Source of the DNA: Cytophaga sp. FL35 | Lineage (GTDB): Bacteria > Bacteroidota > Bacteroidia > Flavobacteriales > Flavobacteriaceae | NCBI RefSeq assembly: GCF_014349235.1 | Contig: NZ_JACSOH010000002.1 | Coordinates: forward strand, 124,001 to 188,000 | DNA length: 64,000 nt | Direction of reading: 5' to 3' | Shown here: positions 1 to 9,125 of the stretch, piece after piece | Layout: the number at the start of each line of letters is the position of its first letter | Numbering within the stretch: the stretch's first letter is position 1 | Translations under genes and position numbers: made by a program | The notes under the pieces: generated by a model | The model's input: the letters and a program-made list of their open reading frames with translations, nothing else | The model's database searches: none | What the model was told of the DNA's origin: nothing

Positions 1-26
1 CAGAGGCTTAGATTACAATCAATTGC

Positions 27-1370
27 TTATAGTTTTGGCTCCCAACCTGGGGCGTACTCCCTTTTCCACCAGTCTTTCATCACTTTATCATTATTCAAGA
101 CTTTACCAGTGGTTGTATCAATCTTTATGGTTTCCCCGGCATCTTGAGCCATATTGCCCAAATGGCAAAGCATGGTGGTAATGCTGGCATCCTTAATGTC
201 CGAGTTCAATGATTTATCCTCACGAATTCCCGCAAAGAAATTGCTTACGTGGTTGACATCTAAAACACCTTCTCCCCTAGTATTGGTTCCGGTACTTTGG
301 TCTCCATCTTCCTTTACATCTTTAATTTGGTTTCCTCCCAAATCATATAGTTGGTAACCTCCCCTACTAAGGGTGATAATACCTTTGCTACCATAAATGG
401 TAATACCTCTACCCGGTTGATTAGGCATAATAAGACCCCTACTATGACCCGTCCAGGTGATAAATTTATCATCCCCGAACTTATAAGTAACCTGCTGGTT
501 ATCTACAAATTCCCAATCGTCATCATATGCGTATTTTCCGCCATAGGAAGTTACACTATCGGGTAAATCAACCCCTAATGCCCATCTACAAACATCAATT
601 TCATGGGTACCATTGTTATGAACTTCCCCGGTTCCCCAATTTTTGAACCAGTGCCAATTATACGGATGAATATTATCCCTAAAATCTTCCCTTACGGCAG
701 GTCCTTGCCACATTTCCCAATCTAAGGTTGAGGGAACAGGAACCTTTTTACCCGTTCCTATAGAATCTCTGTTGTTGGAATAATAGGCTTCACCCTTAAA
801 GACATCTCCGATAATACCCTCTTTGATCTCTTTTACTGCCAGCGCCGAAGATTTGGCCGATCGTTGCTGGTTACCCATTTGCACCTTCTTACCATATTTC
901 TTTTGAGCCTCTACCAGTAAAGTATTCTCATAAGGGTTATGGCTACATGGCTTTTCAACGTACACGTGTTTACCTGCCTGCAGGGCTAAAATCGCCATTG
1001 GTGCATGCCAATGTTCAGGTGTCGCAATAAAAACGGCATCTACCTTTTTGTCTTCCAAAACCTTTCTAAAGTCTTTTTCGACCTTAGGAACATACCCGAT
1101 ATTCTTTTTACACCATTCATTATGCTCTTCAATAATCTTATCATCTACATCGCAACTATAGATAATTTTGGCATTCGAATCGGTATGAATAGCTTTGATA
1201 TGTGCTTTTGCCCTGCTACGCACCCCAATGATAGCGCAATTTATTTTATCGTTTGCCCCTAAAATTCTGGAATACCCCAAGGGTGACATCGCATTCATAC
1301 TGCCGCCAAACGCCAAACCTGCGGCACCCACGGAGGCTTTTTTGATAAAGTTTCTTCTATCCGAACTCAT
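27..1370 (-). CDS. Tat-exported Gfo/Idh/MocA family oxidoreductase
   Basis: Probable NAD(P)-dependent sugar oxidoreductase of 447 aa. Seen: an N-terminal twin-arginine motif (DRRNFIKKA, residues 4-12) followed by a hydrophobic stretch, a Rossmann segment starting near residue 42 (AIIGVRSRA), and the family EKP motif (VEKPCSHNP) that holds the catalytic lysine. The ATG start keeps the Tat signal. It lies 55 bp downstream of the DUF1080 gene and is the last gene seen in the SusC-SusD-DUF1080 series, so it probably works in the periplasm on sugars taken up by that system. Known for the family: members oxidise the C3 hydroxyl of glycosides, and GH109 glycosidases share the fold and the Tat export. 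Which of the two this is cannot be decided from the sequence alone. Confidence 0.88.
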   Translation of the reverse strand: MSSDRRNFIKKASVGAAGLAFGGSMNAMSPLGYSRILGANDKINCAIIGVRSRAKAHIKAIHTDSNAKIIYSCDVDDKIIEEHNEWCKKNIGYVPKVEKDFRKVLEDKKVDAVFIATPEHWHAPMAILALQAGKHVYVEKPCSHNPYENTLLVEAQKKYGKKVQMGNQQRSAKSSALAVKEIKEGIIGDVFKGEAYYSNNRDSIGTGKKVPVPSTLDWEMWQGPAVREDFRDNIHPYNWHWFKNWGTGEVHNNGTHEIDVCRWALGVDLPDSVTSYGGKYAYDDDWEFVDNQQVTYKFGDDKFITWTGHSRGLIMPNQPGRGITIYGSKGIITLSRGGYQLYDLGGNQIKDVKEDGDQSTGTNTRGEGVLDVNHVSNFFAGIREDKSLNSDIKDASITTMLCHLGNMAQDAGETIKIDTTTGKVLNNDKVMKDWWKREYAPGWEPKL

Positions 1371-1425
1371 ATTCTTTAGTTTAAGTTTAGTTTGATATAT
1401 ACGTATTACGAACCTAAATAGTGGA

Positions 1426-2814
1426 TTACTTACTTAAATCCTTAATTTTAATATTTTTGAAAAAGACCAAATCTCCATGATCCTGAAGTAAGATATGCCC
1501 TTTATCCGCCTCCCCAAAATTGGGCCATTTTACATATTTGCTTTCAGAAACCAATTTTCTGTATGCATCACTTTTTCGCTCGTATTCCAATACTTTTTCA
1601 CCATTTAACCAATGTTCTACATGATTATCTTTTGAAATGATATGGGCTGTGTTCCATTCTCCAATGGGGTTAATAGGTTTATCCTCAGCTGCAGTTATTA
1701 AGTCATACAGAGAAGAAACTGTTCTGTTGCCATCTTTCCCCATTTTTGCATCGGGATGTTTATCATCATCCAATATTTGGTATTCCAGACCAATGGATGA
1801 ACCCGGGCCCTTATTGATATCTGTATTGACGTAGTATTTAATGCCACTATTACCTCCTTCTGTCAATTTAAAATCTACCTTTAATTCAAAGTCGCCGTAC
1901 AATTCTTTGGTAACTATGTCACCTCCGGCAGCAGATTCTTCTCCTCCTGAAGACAAAACACTTAACACACCATCTTTGATTTCCCAGCCATGATCCGGAA
2001 ACTCATCCAATCTGGCACCTCTCCATCCATTCGTGGTTTTACCGTCCCATAACATTGCCCAACCGTTATCCTTCTCAGATTTTGTAAGATTATTTTTGGT
2101 TACCACTGGGGCTACAGGATGCGGCTTGTTATATTTTGAAAGACTATCCGTTAGGATTTTTATATTTCTCCACATAATTTCCGTACCCTCCTTATTTTCT
2201 TTTGGAATACTATGCACCTGAAGACCAATAAATCCGCTAGCCGTTTTCTCATCGATTAGATTGGCTGCCGGCACACCGTTGATCCATGTTTGTAGGGTAT
2301 CTCCAATAGCTTCGATTCGATAGTGGTTCCAATCATTTTGTTTAAAAGCCTTTTGTGCCTCTTTATTGTCAGGAAGCGGATTTAGCCACCCTCTTCTGGC
2401 TTCATCATATATACCAGCACTCCAGGCCCTATCAGATGGATCTATCTCAATTTGATAGCCATGAACCCGACCGTTTTTATAATGTGGGAAACTATTACTT
2501 CTTATTTGAATTCCGGAGTTCATGGTAGAATCAACCTTGTATTCCAGTTCCAATATGAAATCTCCGTACATTTTATCGGAGGTCATAAATGAATTAGGCG
2601 TATCGTGCACCGTACTCCCTACTATCATACCATCCCTAACTTCATAATTTGCTTCACCCCCTTTTTGAGACCAGCCACTAAGGGTCTTACCATCAAAAAT
2701 TTCAATCCAAGGAGTATCATCCTTTACGGATTCCCCACAAGAACTAAATAAAATTAGTGCTGCCACAGCTAAGCTATTCACAACATTAGACCTTTTAAAT
2801 TCAATAATTTTCAT
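1426..2814 (-). CDS. Lipoprotein with two DUF1080 (3-keto-disaccharide hydrolase-type) domains
   Basis: About 462 aa from the ATG at 2814. A longer reading frame begins at a TTG 33 bp upstream, but the ATG puts a lipoprotein signal at the N-terminus (FSSC, lipid-carrying Cys at residue 26). Two jelly-roll DUF1080 domains follow, roughly residues 36-215 and 250-460; each has the family pattern of W-x-x-L-W/F-D-G-K near its start (IFDGKTLSGW and LWDGKTTNGW) and a W-N-x-x-x-I/H segment. Known: DUF1080 proteins act on 3-keto-glycosides. With the neighbouring Gfo/Idh/MocA oxidoreductase this suggests oxidation at C3 followed by cleavage. A terminator-like hairpin separates it from susD upstream, so it may be expressed at a different level from the transporter. 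Confidence 0.88.
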   Translation of the reverse strand: MKIIEFKRSNVVNSLAVAALILFSSCGESVKDDTPWIEIFDGKTLSGWSQKGGEANYEVRDGMIVGSTVHDTPNSFMTSDKMYGDFILELEYKVDSTMNSGIQIRSNSFPHYKNGRVHGYQIEIDPSDRAWSAGIYDEARRGWLNPLPDNKEAQKAFKQNDWNHYRIEAIGDTLQTWINGVPAANLIDEKTASGFIGLQVHSIPKENKEGTEIMWRNIKILTDSLSKYNKPHPVAPVVTKNNLTKSEKDNGWAMLWDGKTTNGWRGARLDEFPDHGWEIKDGVLSVLSSGGEESAAGGDIVTKELYGDFELKVDFKLTEGGNSGIKYYVNTDINKGPGSSIGLEYQILDDDKHPDAKMGKDGNRTVSSLYDLITAAEDKPINPIGEWNTAHIISKDNHVEHWLNGEKVLEYERKSDAYRKLVSESKYVKWPNFGEADKGHILLQDHGDLVFFKNIKIKDLSK

Positions 2815-2913
2815 TTGTATGATTCGTTTTTTTGGATTTTGCCTCAAGATAGGAATTTTTATACTCCTTTTTGGCAGTATACCTTTTTAATCAATAATGT
2901 GAGATTTAAAACT

Positions 2914-2949
2914 AAAAAAGAAGGCTGGAGCACAAGTACCCCAGCCTTC
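2914..2949 (-). terminator. Intrinsic terminator between susD and the DUF1080 gene
   Basis: On the minus strand a 9-bp perfect stem (GAAGGCTGG / CCAGCCTTC) with an 11-12 nt loop is followed by six T. It lies 23 bp after the susD stop and 100 bp before the DUF1080 start, so it would end or attenuate the SusCD transcript. Confidence 0.8.
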
Positions 2950-2971
2950 AACTAAAATTAAAAACCTGAAA

Positions 2972-4630
2972 TTATTGCGGATACCCTGGATTCTGTGGGT
3001 AACCACCTAATGTTCTATCTATTTGTTCTTGTGGAATAGGCCTTAAAACATGATAATCCTGAATATTTGGAGAGGCTGTTGGATTATGTAATCTAACACG
3101 CTCAACTAACTTACCTGTTCTGGTCAAATCCCACCAACGCCAACCTTCGCCAATTAACTCTCTAGCGCGTTCATCTAGGATAAAATCTATATCAACATCA
3201 CCGGCACCTATCTGGATTGCAGCCTCTTGCCCCGGAACAGCAGATCTAACCCGTACAACGTTCAAATCTGCTGCTGCACCAGCAGCATCATTATTTTGCA
3301 ATCGTGCTTCGGCACGCAACAAATAAGCATCTGCCAATCTCATTAACATAAAATCACGTTGACCGTTCACTTTTTGCCTATCAGGCCTTGTAGGATCAAT
3401 CCATTTATTCATAGATGGAAATAACCTTTCAGAATACTCTTCTTCCGTAATGACCAGATAAGGTACTTGGTCTTGTCTAGATTGTGGCCAAAGGTCGTCC
3501 CGCTGAGGACCTGGAATAAAAATAGCTGTATCCCCCACTGCTAAAGCGGCCCTAGCTGGCTCCGTTTCCGTAGCTTCTGTGGCAGGTTCCTCCTTATTTG
3601 CATACCAAACATGCTTAAAGGTTTTATCATATCTAGTGTCTATATCTCGATCCCAAAGACCTAATGTAAATGGAGTTGGTCTAAACCTTTTCCAAGGTCT
3701 ACCATTGGCGATATCCCTAGTCATACCACGACGAACATCGTATTCCTGCAGAAAATACAAATGACCACGATGACCGTAAGGGTCAATATCCGTATCTACT
3801 TGGGACTTTGCATTTGGTATTGCAAAGACCATTTCACTATTCTCTTGGTTTGTGATATCGAAAACATCGGCAAAATCATCCAATAATGCGAAATCATAGT
3901 TGTTTATGACATTACTGAATAAAGTTTCAGCCCTAGTTGCATCGTTACCTTCAGCAAATGATTTATAACTTCTGGTCAATAGAACCTTACCTAAAAGAAA
4001 CTCTGCCGCAGGTTTTGTTGCCCTACCGTAATCTGACTGTGAATCTGGCAGGTTCGCAATAGCAAATTCCAAATCTGGTACAATGGCCTGCGTGTATATC
4101 TCAGATTGTGCCGTTCTATTGGCCTCTATCTCGATATTCTCTGTTTCTTCTAAACTAAGATGGGCGTCGCCATAAGTGATTACAATATTAAAATAATACA
4201 AAGCCCTTAAAAACCGCACTTCAGCAAGACGTGTTGTTTTCTCAGCCTCATCCATCTCAACGCTCTCAGATCGGTTAATAACACCATTTGCTTGGTTTAC
4301 TCCTCTGTACCAAGTCTGCCATGCATCTCTAGCGTATGCCGAAGCTGCATTTAAACTGGTGTCGTAAAAGTTAAAGAACTTATGACCACCATCAGCCCCA
4401 TTATTGTAAGTATCGGTACCAAATACAGTCATCGTAAAACCAATTTCCTGTCCATAAAATGGCTTAAGAAATGAGTAAGTTGCATTTACTGCATCCTGCA
4501 AGCCTTTTTCGGTCGTATAATACGAAGCTGCAGATACATCTGTCACCAGCTCTTCTTCCAGAGCATCGTTGCACGAAGTGATCAAAAGCCCAAAGGCCAA
4601 TAACCAAATCCCATATATATTTCCTTTCAT
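2972..4630 (-). CDS. SusD/RagB family nutrient-binding outer-membrane lipoprotein
   Basis: About 552 aa from the ATG at 4630. This start gives a clean lipoprotein signal with Cys20 (LLITSC). Another in-frame ATG at 4663, next to the susC stop, would add 11 residues before the signal. Seen: TPR-like helical N-terminal half (ALYYFNIV near residue 185) and the typical SusD C-terminal stretch DERARELIGEGWRWWDL. Known: SusD-like proteins cap the SusC barrel from outside and deliver ligand, usually an oligosaccharide. It directly follows the SusC gene, as in canonical pairs. The substrate cannot be read from the sequence. Confidence 0.95.
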   Translation of the reverse strand: MKGNIYGIWLLAFGLLITSCNDALEEELVTDVSAASYYTTEKGLQDAVNATYSFLKPFYGQEIGFTMTVFGTDTYNNGADGGHKFFNFYDTSLNAASAYARDAWQTWYRGVNQANGVINRSESVEMDEAEKTTRLAEVRFLRALYYFNIVITYGDAHLSLEETENIEIEANRTAQSEIYTQAIVPDLEFAIANLPDSQSDYGRATKPAAEFLLGKVLLTRSYKSFAEGNDATRAETLFSNVINNYDFALLDDFADVFDITNQENSEMVFAIPNAKSQVDTDIDPYGHRGHLYFLQEYDVRRGMTRDIANGRPWKRFRPTPFTLGLWDRDIDTRYDKTFKHVWYANKEEPATEATETEPARAALAVGDTAIFIPGPQRDDLWPQSRQDQVPYLVITEEEYSERLFPSMNKWIDPTRPDRQKVNGQRDFMLMRLADAYLLRAEARLQNNDAAGAAADLNVVRVRSAVPGQEAAIQIGAGDVDIDFILDERARELIGEGWRWWDLTRTGKLVERVRLHNPTASPNIQDYHVLRPIPQEQIDRTLGGYPQNPGYPQ

Positions 4631-4665
4631 AATATCTGAATTAAATTTTTTAGATGATCCCATGA

Positions 4666-7600
4666 TTAAAATCTAGCCTTTAATGATAAAGAGTACATTT
4701 TATTACTTGGCACCACGCCACTACCTAAGGAACCTGCATCATTTCCACTTTCAGCTACCTCTGGATCAAATGTTTCAAAATCGGTAATAAACCAAAGATT
4801 TTGACCTGAAACAGACAGTTTAAGTTCTTCCATACCCAATTTTTCTACGAACGAACCGGGCAATGCATAACTTAGTGATACATTTCTTAGCTTCACAAAG
4901 CTACCATCAAAATATCTCAAGGTAGATCCGTTACGCGGACTCTCTTGATTCTCGTTTGGCCTAGGGTAGGCATTGGTAGGATTGTCAATGGTCCAATAAT
5001 CAACATCTAAGTTGTTGTACCTTGCGAACAAGGAATTGTTTCCGCTATGGAAGTTAGACGTTACAGTTTGTCCTTGGCGGAAATAAAAGAAAACGCCCAA
5101 CTCCAAACCTTTGTACGAGAATTTATTGGTAATACCACCATAGAAGTCAGGTGTATCGTCACCAAGAATTCTACGATCATCAGGATCGATAATACCGTTA
5201 TTGTTGGTATCCCTTAACTTGATTTCACCAGGTTCTTTTTGCTCCATTGTATTGGCCAACTCAACTTCATCCGCTTGATAAATACCAATTTTCTCATAAT
5301 CGTATATAACACTAATCGGATGGCCAATGAACCAGTTGTTACCCACATCATCAATAGGATTACCATTTTCATCCTTTAGGGCCAATTCTACAATTTCTTC
5401 TCTGTAACCCGCAATATTGAAATCCAGTTTCCAAGAGAACGCCTCAGGATTATCAAAAACTTTGGTACTAATAGCGAATTCCAAACCTTGGGTTCTTGTT
5501 GCACCGATATTCTGAAGGATACTCTCGTAACCAGAAGTATATGGCAAACTTCTATTCAACAAGATATCCACGGTATTGGTTCTGAAGAAATCAAAGGTTC
5601 CATCTAACCTACCATTGAACAGTCCAAAATCCAGACCAACATCCAACGTCTTGGAAACCTCCCATCCTAAATCAGGATTTGGAATTTCCGATAATGCACG
5701 TCCTAAAGCATTTGATTCTCCCCAAGCATAGGCAACTCCTTCCAATCTACCCGCTGTTTGGTACGGGGCAACCGAAGTATTACCTACTTCTCCGTAAGAT
5801 GCCCTTAACATCAACTGGGTGATGGAAGAATCAGCCAAAAAGTTTTCCTCGGAAATCCTCCAACCAACAGACGCACCAGGGAAATAATTCCACTTATTTC
5901 CTTCCGCCAGTCTAGAAGAACCATCCGCCCTTAGCGAAGCTTGGAAGAGATATTTCCCAGCGATATCATAATTGATTCTTCCCATGAAAGAATTCAAGGT
6001 CCACTCCGTTAAGTTGGAAGCAACAATACTATTGTCGGCAGAACCAAGATTATAAAACTTTTGGGATTCATAGGGAATACCCGTTACAGAGGCACTTGAA
6101 AATTCTGTTTTTGAATTTTGCGTACTCTGCAGAAGTGTAACCTTAAGGTTATGATCATTTCCTATTTCCTTATCATAAGTCAATAAGTTTTCGATTGTAT
6201 AGGCAAAATTGTCAACACGATCAATAGAAGCATCTCCTGGGCCTCCCCTGTTATCGTTCGTTAAACTACCTCTAAATTGGCCTCTTCTACCTAAACGAAT
6301 GTCTGGGCCGAACAAAGTTCTCCATTGCAAACCTTCTGTAATATCAATATCAAGAAATACCGGAGCAAAAATTCGTGTCCATTTTCTTTCATCTATATAG
6401 GCATCTTCTACCAACTCGTTCAAGGGGTTGGTACGAATACCGTCATTTGTTGGCAAGAAATTCAAATTACCTTCATCGTCATATGGTTTACCCAATGGGT
6501 TATTTGCCAGGGCTTCACCAATAGTTGCATTGGACCCCCAGTTTTGAACAGAGTTGGAAATCATGAACGAAGAACCAATTTTGAAAATATCATTTATTCT
6601 ATGATCTACATTTATTCTTCCTGTAAACCTTTCGTAGTCCTGATTACTTATAATACCTTGTTCCTTAAAATAACCTATAGAGGTATTAAAAGTGGTATTC
6701 TCTGAACCACCGCTTACCCCTAACTGGTGATTGGTTTGATAACCATTGCCGACTACCAAATCCAAATAATCTATAGATCTACCTTGCTCTAAAGACTCTA
6801 ACTCTACTGGATCAAAGAAAACATCTATATCAGCAGGAATAGTTCCGTTCCAATTTGGATCAGCCTCTGTAGCTCCCTTTCTTCTGGCTTCTCTTTTTAA
6901 AGCGGCATATTCCTCACCGTTCATCATATCTACCAGTCTAGTGGCGGAAGTCAAACCAATTTGACTACTATAACGAACTTGTGTTTTACCCACTCTTCCT
7001 CTATTGGTAGTTACCAATATTACACCATTTGCACCTCGGGAACCATATACCGCAGTAGCGGCAGCATCCTTCAAAATTTGCATAGATGCTATATCTTGAG
7101 GGTTGATATCGGACATGGACTCCGATCCATCAATCAAGGGAATTCCATCCACGACGTATAGGGGGTCATTAGAGGCCGTAATAGATCTTCTACCCCTAAT
7201 TCTTACACTAGAGGTTTGTCCAGGCCTACCACCACCAGCTTGAATATCAACACCAGCAATTTGACCCTTTACGGCATCTATAGTACTGGATGTCTGCACA
7301 ATTCCAATTTGTTCTGCCTCAACTGAAGCAATGGCCGCGGTTACCTCCCCCTTCTTTTGGGTACCATAACCTACCACAACCACCTCATCGAGCAGGGCAG
7401 AATCTTCTTCCAAAGTTACATTGAGTGTTGATTGATTATTTACCGAAATCTCGGCCGTTTTATAGCCAATATAGCTAACTCCCAAAACAGCGTTACCAGC
7501 TGCCTGAATGGAGAAATTACCGTCAAAATCGGTTGTAGTACCACGAGTAGTTCCTTTTACTACCACACTTGCTCCTGCAAGTGGCACACCGTTCGTATCC

Positions 7601-7782
7601 TTTACCGTTCCTGTAATTGTAGATTGGTCCGGTAATTCTAAATTAAAACTTGGGTCCGCTTTTTTGTCTGTAAACGCATGACCAAAAATAGGCACAACAA
7701 GTAAAATCATGAATAGTGTCCTAAAAAACTGAGTATAGAACACGCCAAAACTTGTACCCACTAAACGTGTAGTGTTTTTCAT
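4666..7782 (-). CDS. SusC/RagA family TonB-dependent outer-membrane transporter
   Basis: 1038 aa, full length for the family. Seen in order: long signal peptide (residues ~16-38), carboxypeptidase-regulatory-like domain (~56-126, with GVPLAGASVVVKG and FDGNF), TonB-box-like LDEVVVVGYG (131-140), plug domain (~145-265, ending in YGSRGANGVILVTT), then a 22-strand-type barrel with terminal aromatic residue (SLKARF). It imports a ligand delivered by SusD using proton-motive force from TonB-ExbB-ExbD. It is first in its operon. The 596-bp upstream gap holds LacI-like palindromes, so regulation by a LacI-family sugar repressor is likely; no such regulator gene is in the window. Confidence 0.96.
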   Translation of the reverse strand: MKNTTRLVGTSFGVFYTQFFRTLFMILLVVPIFGHAFTDKKADPSFNLELPDQSTITGTVKDTNGVPLAGASVVVKGTTRGTTTDFDGNFSIQAAGNAVLGVSYIGYKTAEISVNNQSTLNVTLEEDSALLDEVVVVGYGTQKKGEVTAAIASVEAEQIGIVQTSSTIDAVKGQIAGVDIQAGGGRPGQTSSVRIRGRRSITASNDPLYVVDGIPLIDGSESMSDINPQDIASMQILKDAAATAVYGSRGANGVILVTTNRGRVGKTQVRYSSQIGLTSATRLVDMMNGEEYAALKREARRKGATEADPNWNGTIPADIDVFFDPVELESLEQGRSIDYLDLVVGNGYQTNHQLGVSGGSENTTFNTSIGYFKEQGIISNQDYERFTGRINVDHRINDIFKIGSSFMISNSVQNWGSNATIGEALANNPLGKPYDDEGNLNFLPTNDGIRTNPLNELVEDAYIDERKWTRIFAPVFLDIDITEGLQWRTLFGPDIRLGRRGQFRGSLTNDNRGGPGDASIDRVDNFAYTIENLLTYDKEIGNDHNLKVTLLQSTQNSKTEFSSASVTGIPYESQKFYNLGSADNSIVASNLTEWTLNSFMGRINYDIAGKYLFQASLRADGSSRLAEGNKWNYFPGASVGWRISEENFLADSSITQLMLRASYGEVGNTSVAPYQTAGRLEGVAYAWGESNALGRALSEIPNPDLGWEVSKTLDVGLDFGLFNGRLDGTFDFFRTNTVDILLNRSLPYTSGYESILQNIGATRTQGLEFAISTKVFDNPEAFSWKLDFNIAGYREEIVELALKDENGNPIDDVGNNWFIGHPISVIYDYEKIGIYQADEVELANTMEQKEPGEIKLRDTNNNGIIDPDDRRILGDDTPDFYGGITNKFSYKGLELGVFFYFRQGQTVTSNFHSGNNSLFARYNNLDVDYWTIDNPTNAYPRPNENQESPRNGSTLRYFDGSFVKLRNVSLSYALPGSFVEKLGMEELKLSVSGQNLWFITDFETFDPEVAESGNDAGSLGSGVVPSNKMYSLSLKARF

Positions 7783-7932
7783 GTTGTAGTTAGTTAAAAA
7801 TTGTTAGTTACTTAATTGTTCAGATTGTGAAGAGTTGATTCCATAAATTGGAAATCTTTAGTGACTTTTTCATTTCATAGCTTGTGTTTTAGTAGTTAAT
7901 TAATTGAGTTTTTAATTAGGTTGCCTAAGAAG

Positions 7933-7945
7933 TGTATCGATTGCA
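7933..7945. promoter_or_regulatory. Candidate LacI-family operator (proximal) upstream of susC
   Basis: TGTATCGATTGCA has the central CG and TGyAAtCGaTwnCA layout of LacI-family operators, read on either strand. It is 150 bp upstream of the susC start and resembles the stronger palindrome at 8256-8282. Assignment is by pattern only. Confidence 0.35.
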
Positions 7946-8255
7946 CAACTGTTAAAATTTGTGTTAAAATTACACTGCTCATGAACGAAAATAGGTTGAG
8001 GAATTCACTTAACCAAATTAAATTTCAAAAAATAAATGTCAATAATTATCTATTTAAACCCATTTATTAAATAATTTTATGGAGTTCGTAATTATTATTA
8101 AAAATAAACCGATCTCCTTGTTTTTTAAAGAAACTCAAATTTCCTACAAAAATTAGATTTGTTAATAATATGTTAGACCCCAAATAATAGGGCCTTAACA
8201 CACACAGGAAAGACTTTGTAGGAAAATTAAGGTTCAAAATTTTAGTTAAAAAAAA

Positions 8256-8282
8256 TGTAATCGATTACCGCAATCGGTTACA
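8256..8282. promoter_or_regulatory. Candidate double LacI-family operator upstream of susC
   Basis: A 12-bp perfect palindrome GTAATCGATTAC (8257-8268) lies next to a second half-related site, so that TGTAATCGATT (8256-8266) and the reverse complement of AATCGGTTACA (8272-8282) form inverted arms. This matches the TGTAATCGATTACA type of operator used by Bacteroidota LacI regulators. It is 474 bp from the susC start and about 97 bp downstream of the siroheme gene stop on the minus strand. Confidence 0.5.
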
Positions 8283-8378
8283 CAAACAACCAAAATCTCA
8301 CAAATAAAGAAATTTTTGTAACTGAATTAAAAATTAAGAAAGAAATTAGGAAAAATACTACAATAATATAAACAGGAC

Positions 8379-8966
8379 CTAGCTATTTCCTTTTTTATTG
8401 ACCAAACCTTTGGTAAACTCATTCAAGGTCTCGACCTTCTGTTCAAAGTCGCCTTTGATGGTTTTTCTGTATTCATTGAGATTCTTCACCAAATCGTCAA
8501 TATTGTCCGGTAATACATCCTCAAAAAACTGCCGCAGTCTCTTCGCAGTAGTAGGAGACTTCCCGTTGGTTGATATAGCCACTTTCACATTTCCTTTCGT
8601 TACAATACCTCCCATGTAAAAATCACATAAGGGCGGATTATCGGCTACATTTACCAAAATACTTCTCTCCCTACAATCCAGAAACACTTGTTGGTTAACC
8701 ATAGGAACATCAGTTGTGGCAATCACGATATGTTTATTCTTAAGGAAAGAAGGATCATAAGAAGCATTATGCATGGTTACGTTAAAATTACGTGCATGTT
8801 CAACGGTTTCCTCTCTAAACATAGGGGAAACCATTTCAACCTTTGCAGCGGGGCTTGACTTAAGAAGAAAAGTCAATTTTTCCAATGCCACATTGCCACC
8901 GCCAACAATCAAAACGTTCAACTCAGAAACCTTTAAAAATATGGGATATAAGGGATTGCGCTCCAT
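8379..8966 (-). CDS. Precorrin-2 dehydrogenase / sirohydrochlorin ferrochelatase (siroheme synthase N-terminal domain)
   Basis: 195 aa, the length of stand-alone Met8p/CysG N-terminal enzymes. Seen: an NAD-binding glycine-rich loop VLIVGGGNVALEK (14-26), the DNPPLCDFYMGG stretch that carries the active-site aspartate region, and the AISTNGKSPTTAKRLR helix typical of this family. It makes siroheme from precorrin-2 for sulfite or nitrite reductase. No SUMT or reductase gene is adjacent, which is unusual because the gene is often linked to them. The stop is 596 bp from susC and the gene is transcribed towards it. Confidence 0.93.
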   Translation of the reverse strand: MERNPLYPIFLKVSELNVLIVGGGNVALEKLTFLLKSSPAAKVEMVSPMFREETVEHARNFNVTMHNASYDPSFLKNKHIVIATTDVPMVNQQVFLDCRERSILVNVADNPPLCDFYMGGIVTKGNVKVAISTNGKSPTTAKRLRQFFEDVLPDNIDDLVKNLNEYRKTIKGDFEQKVETLNEFTKGLVNKKGNS

Positions 8967-9125
8967 CTATAGAATTTAATAACCAATGCTAATTTACAAT
9001 TATCCCCTGAGGACTTAAAATATAAAAAAACAGTTATTGTCTCATTATGAAACAATAAACTTTGGAAATTGGATTTTTTTGTCCTTTATTTGACACTCAA
9101 CTCCTTAACTATTAAACATCAAACG

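Larger units (their letters stand above)
7783..8378. other. 596-bp A+T-rich intergenic region upstream of susC
   Basis: No open reading frame, RNA gene or repeat was recognised. It contains the two operator-like sites listed separately. I searched the minus strand for the exact Bacteroidota -7 box TAnnTTTG and found none, so the susC promoter is not placed. The length suggests a long regulated leader. Confidence 0.6.

Noticed and set aside
6325-6705. Antisense open frame of 126 codons within susC
   Set aside because: Overlaps the conserved barrel coding region and has no recognisable product.
7759-7774. CACTA-N6-TAGTG dyad in the first codons of susC, similar to BlaI operators
   Set aside because: Single site within coding sequence; a 5-bp palindromic arm is expected by chance tens of times in 64 kb, and no promoter box is present.
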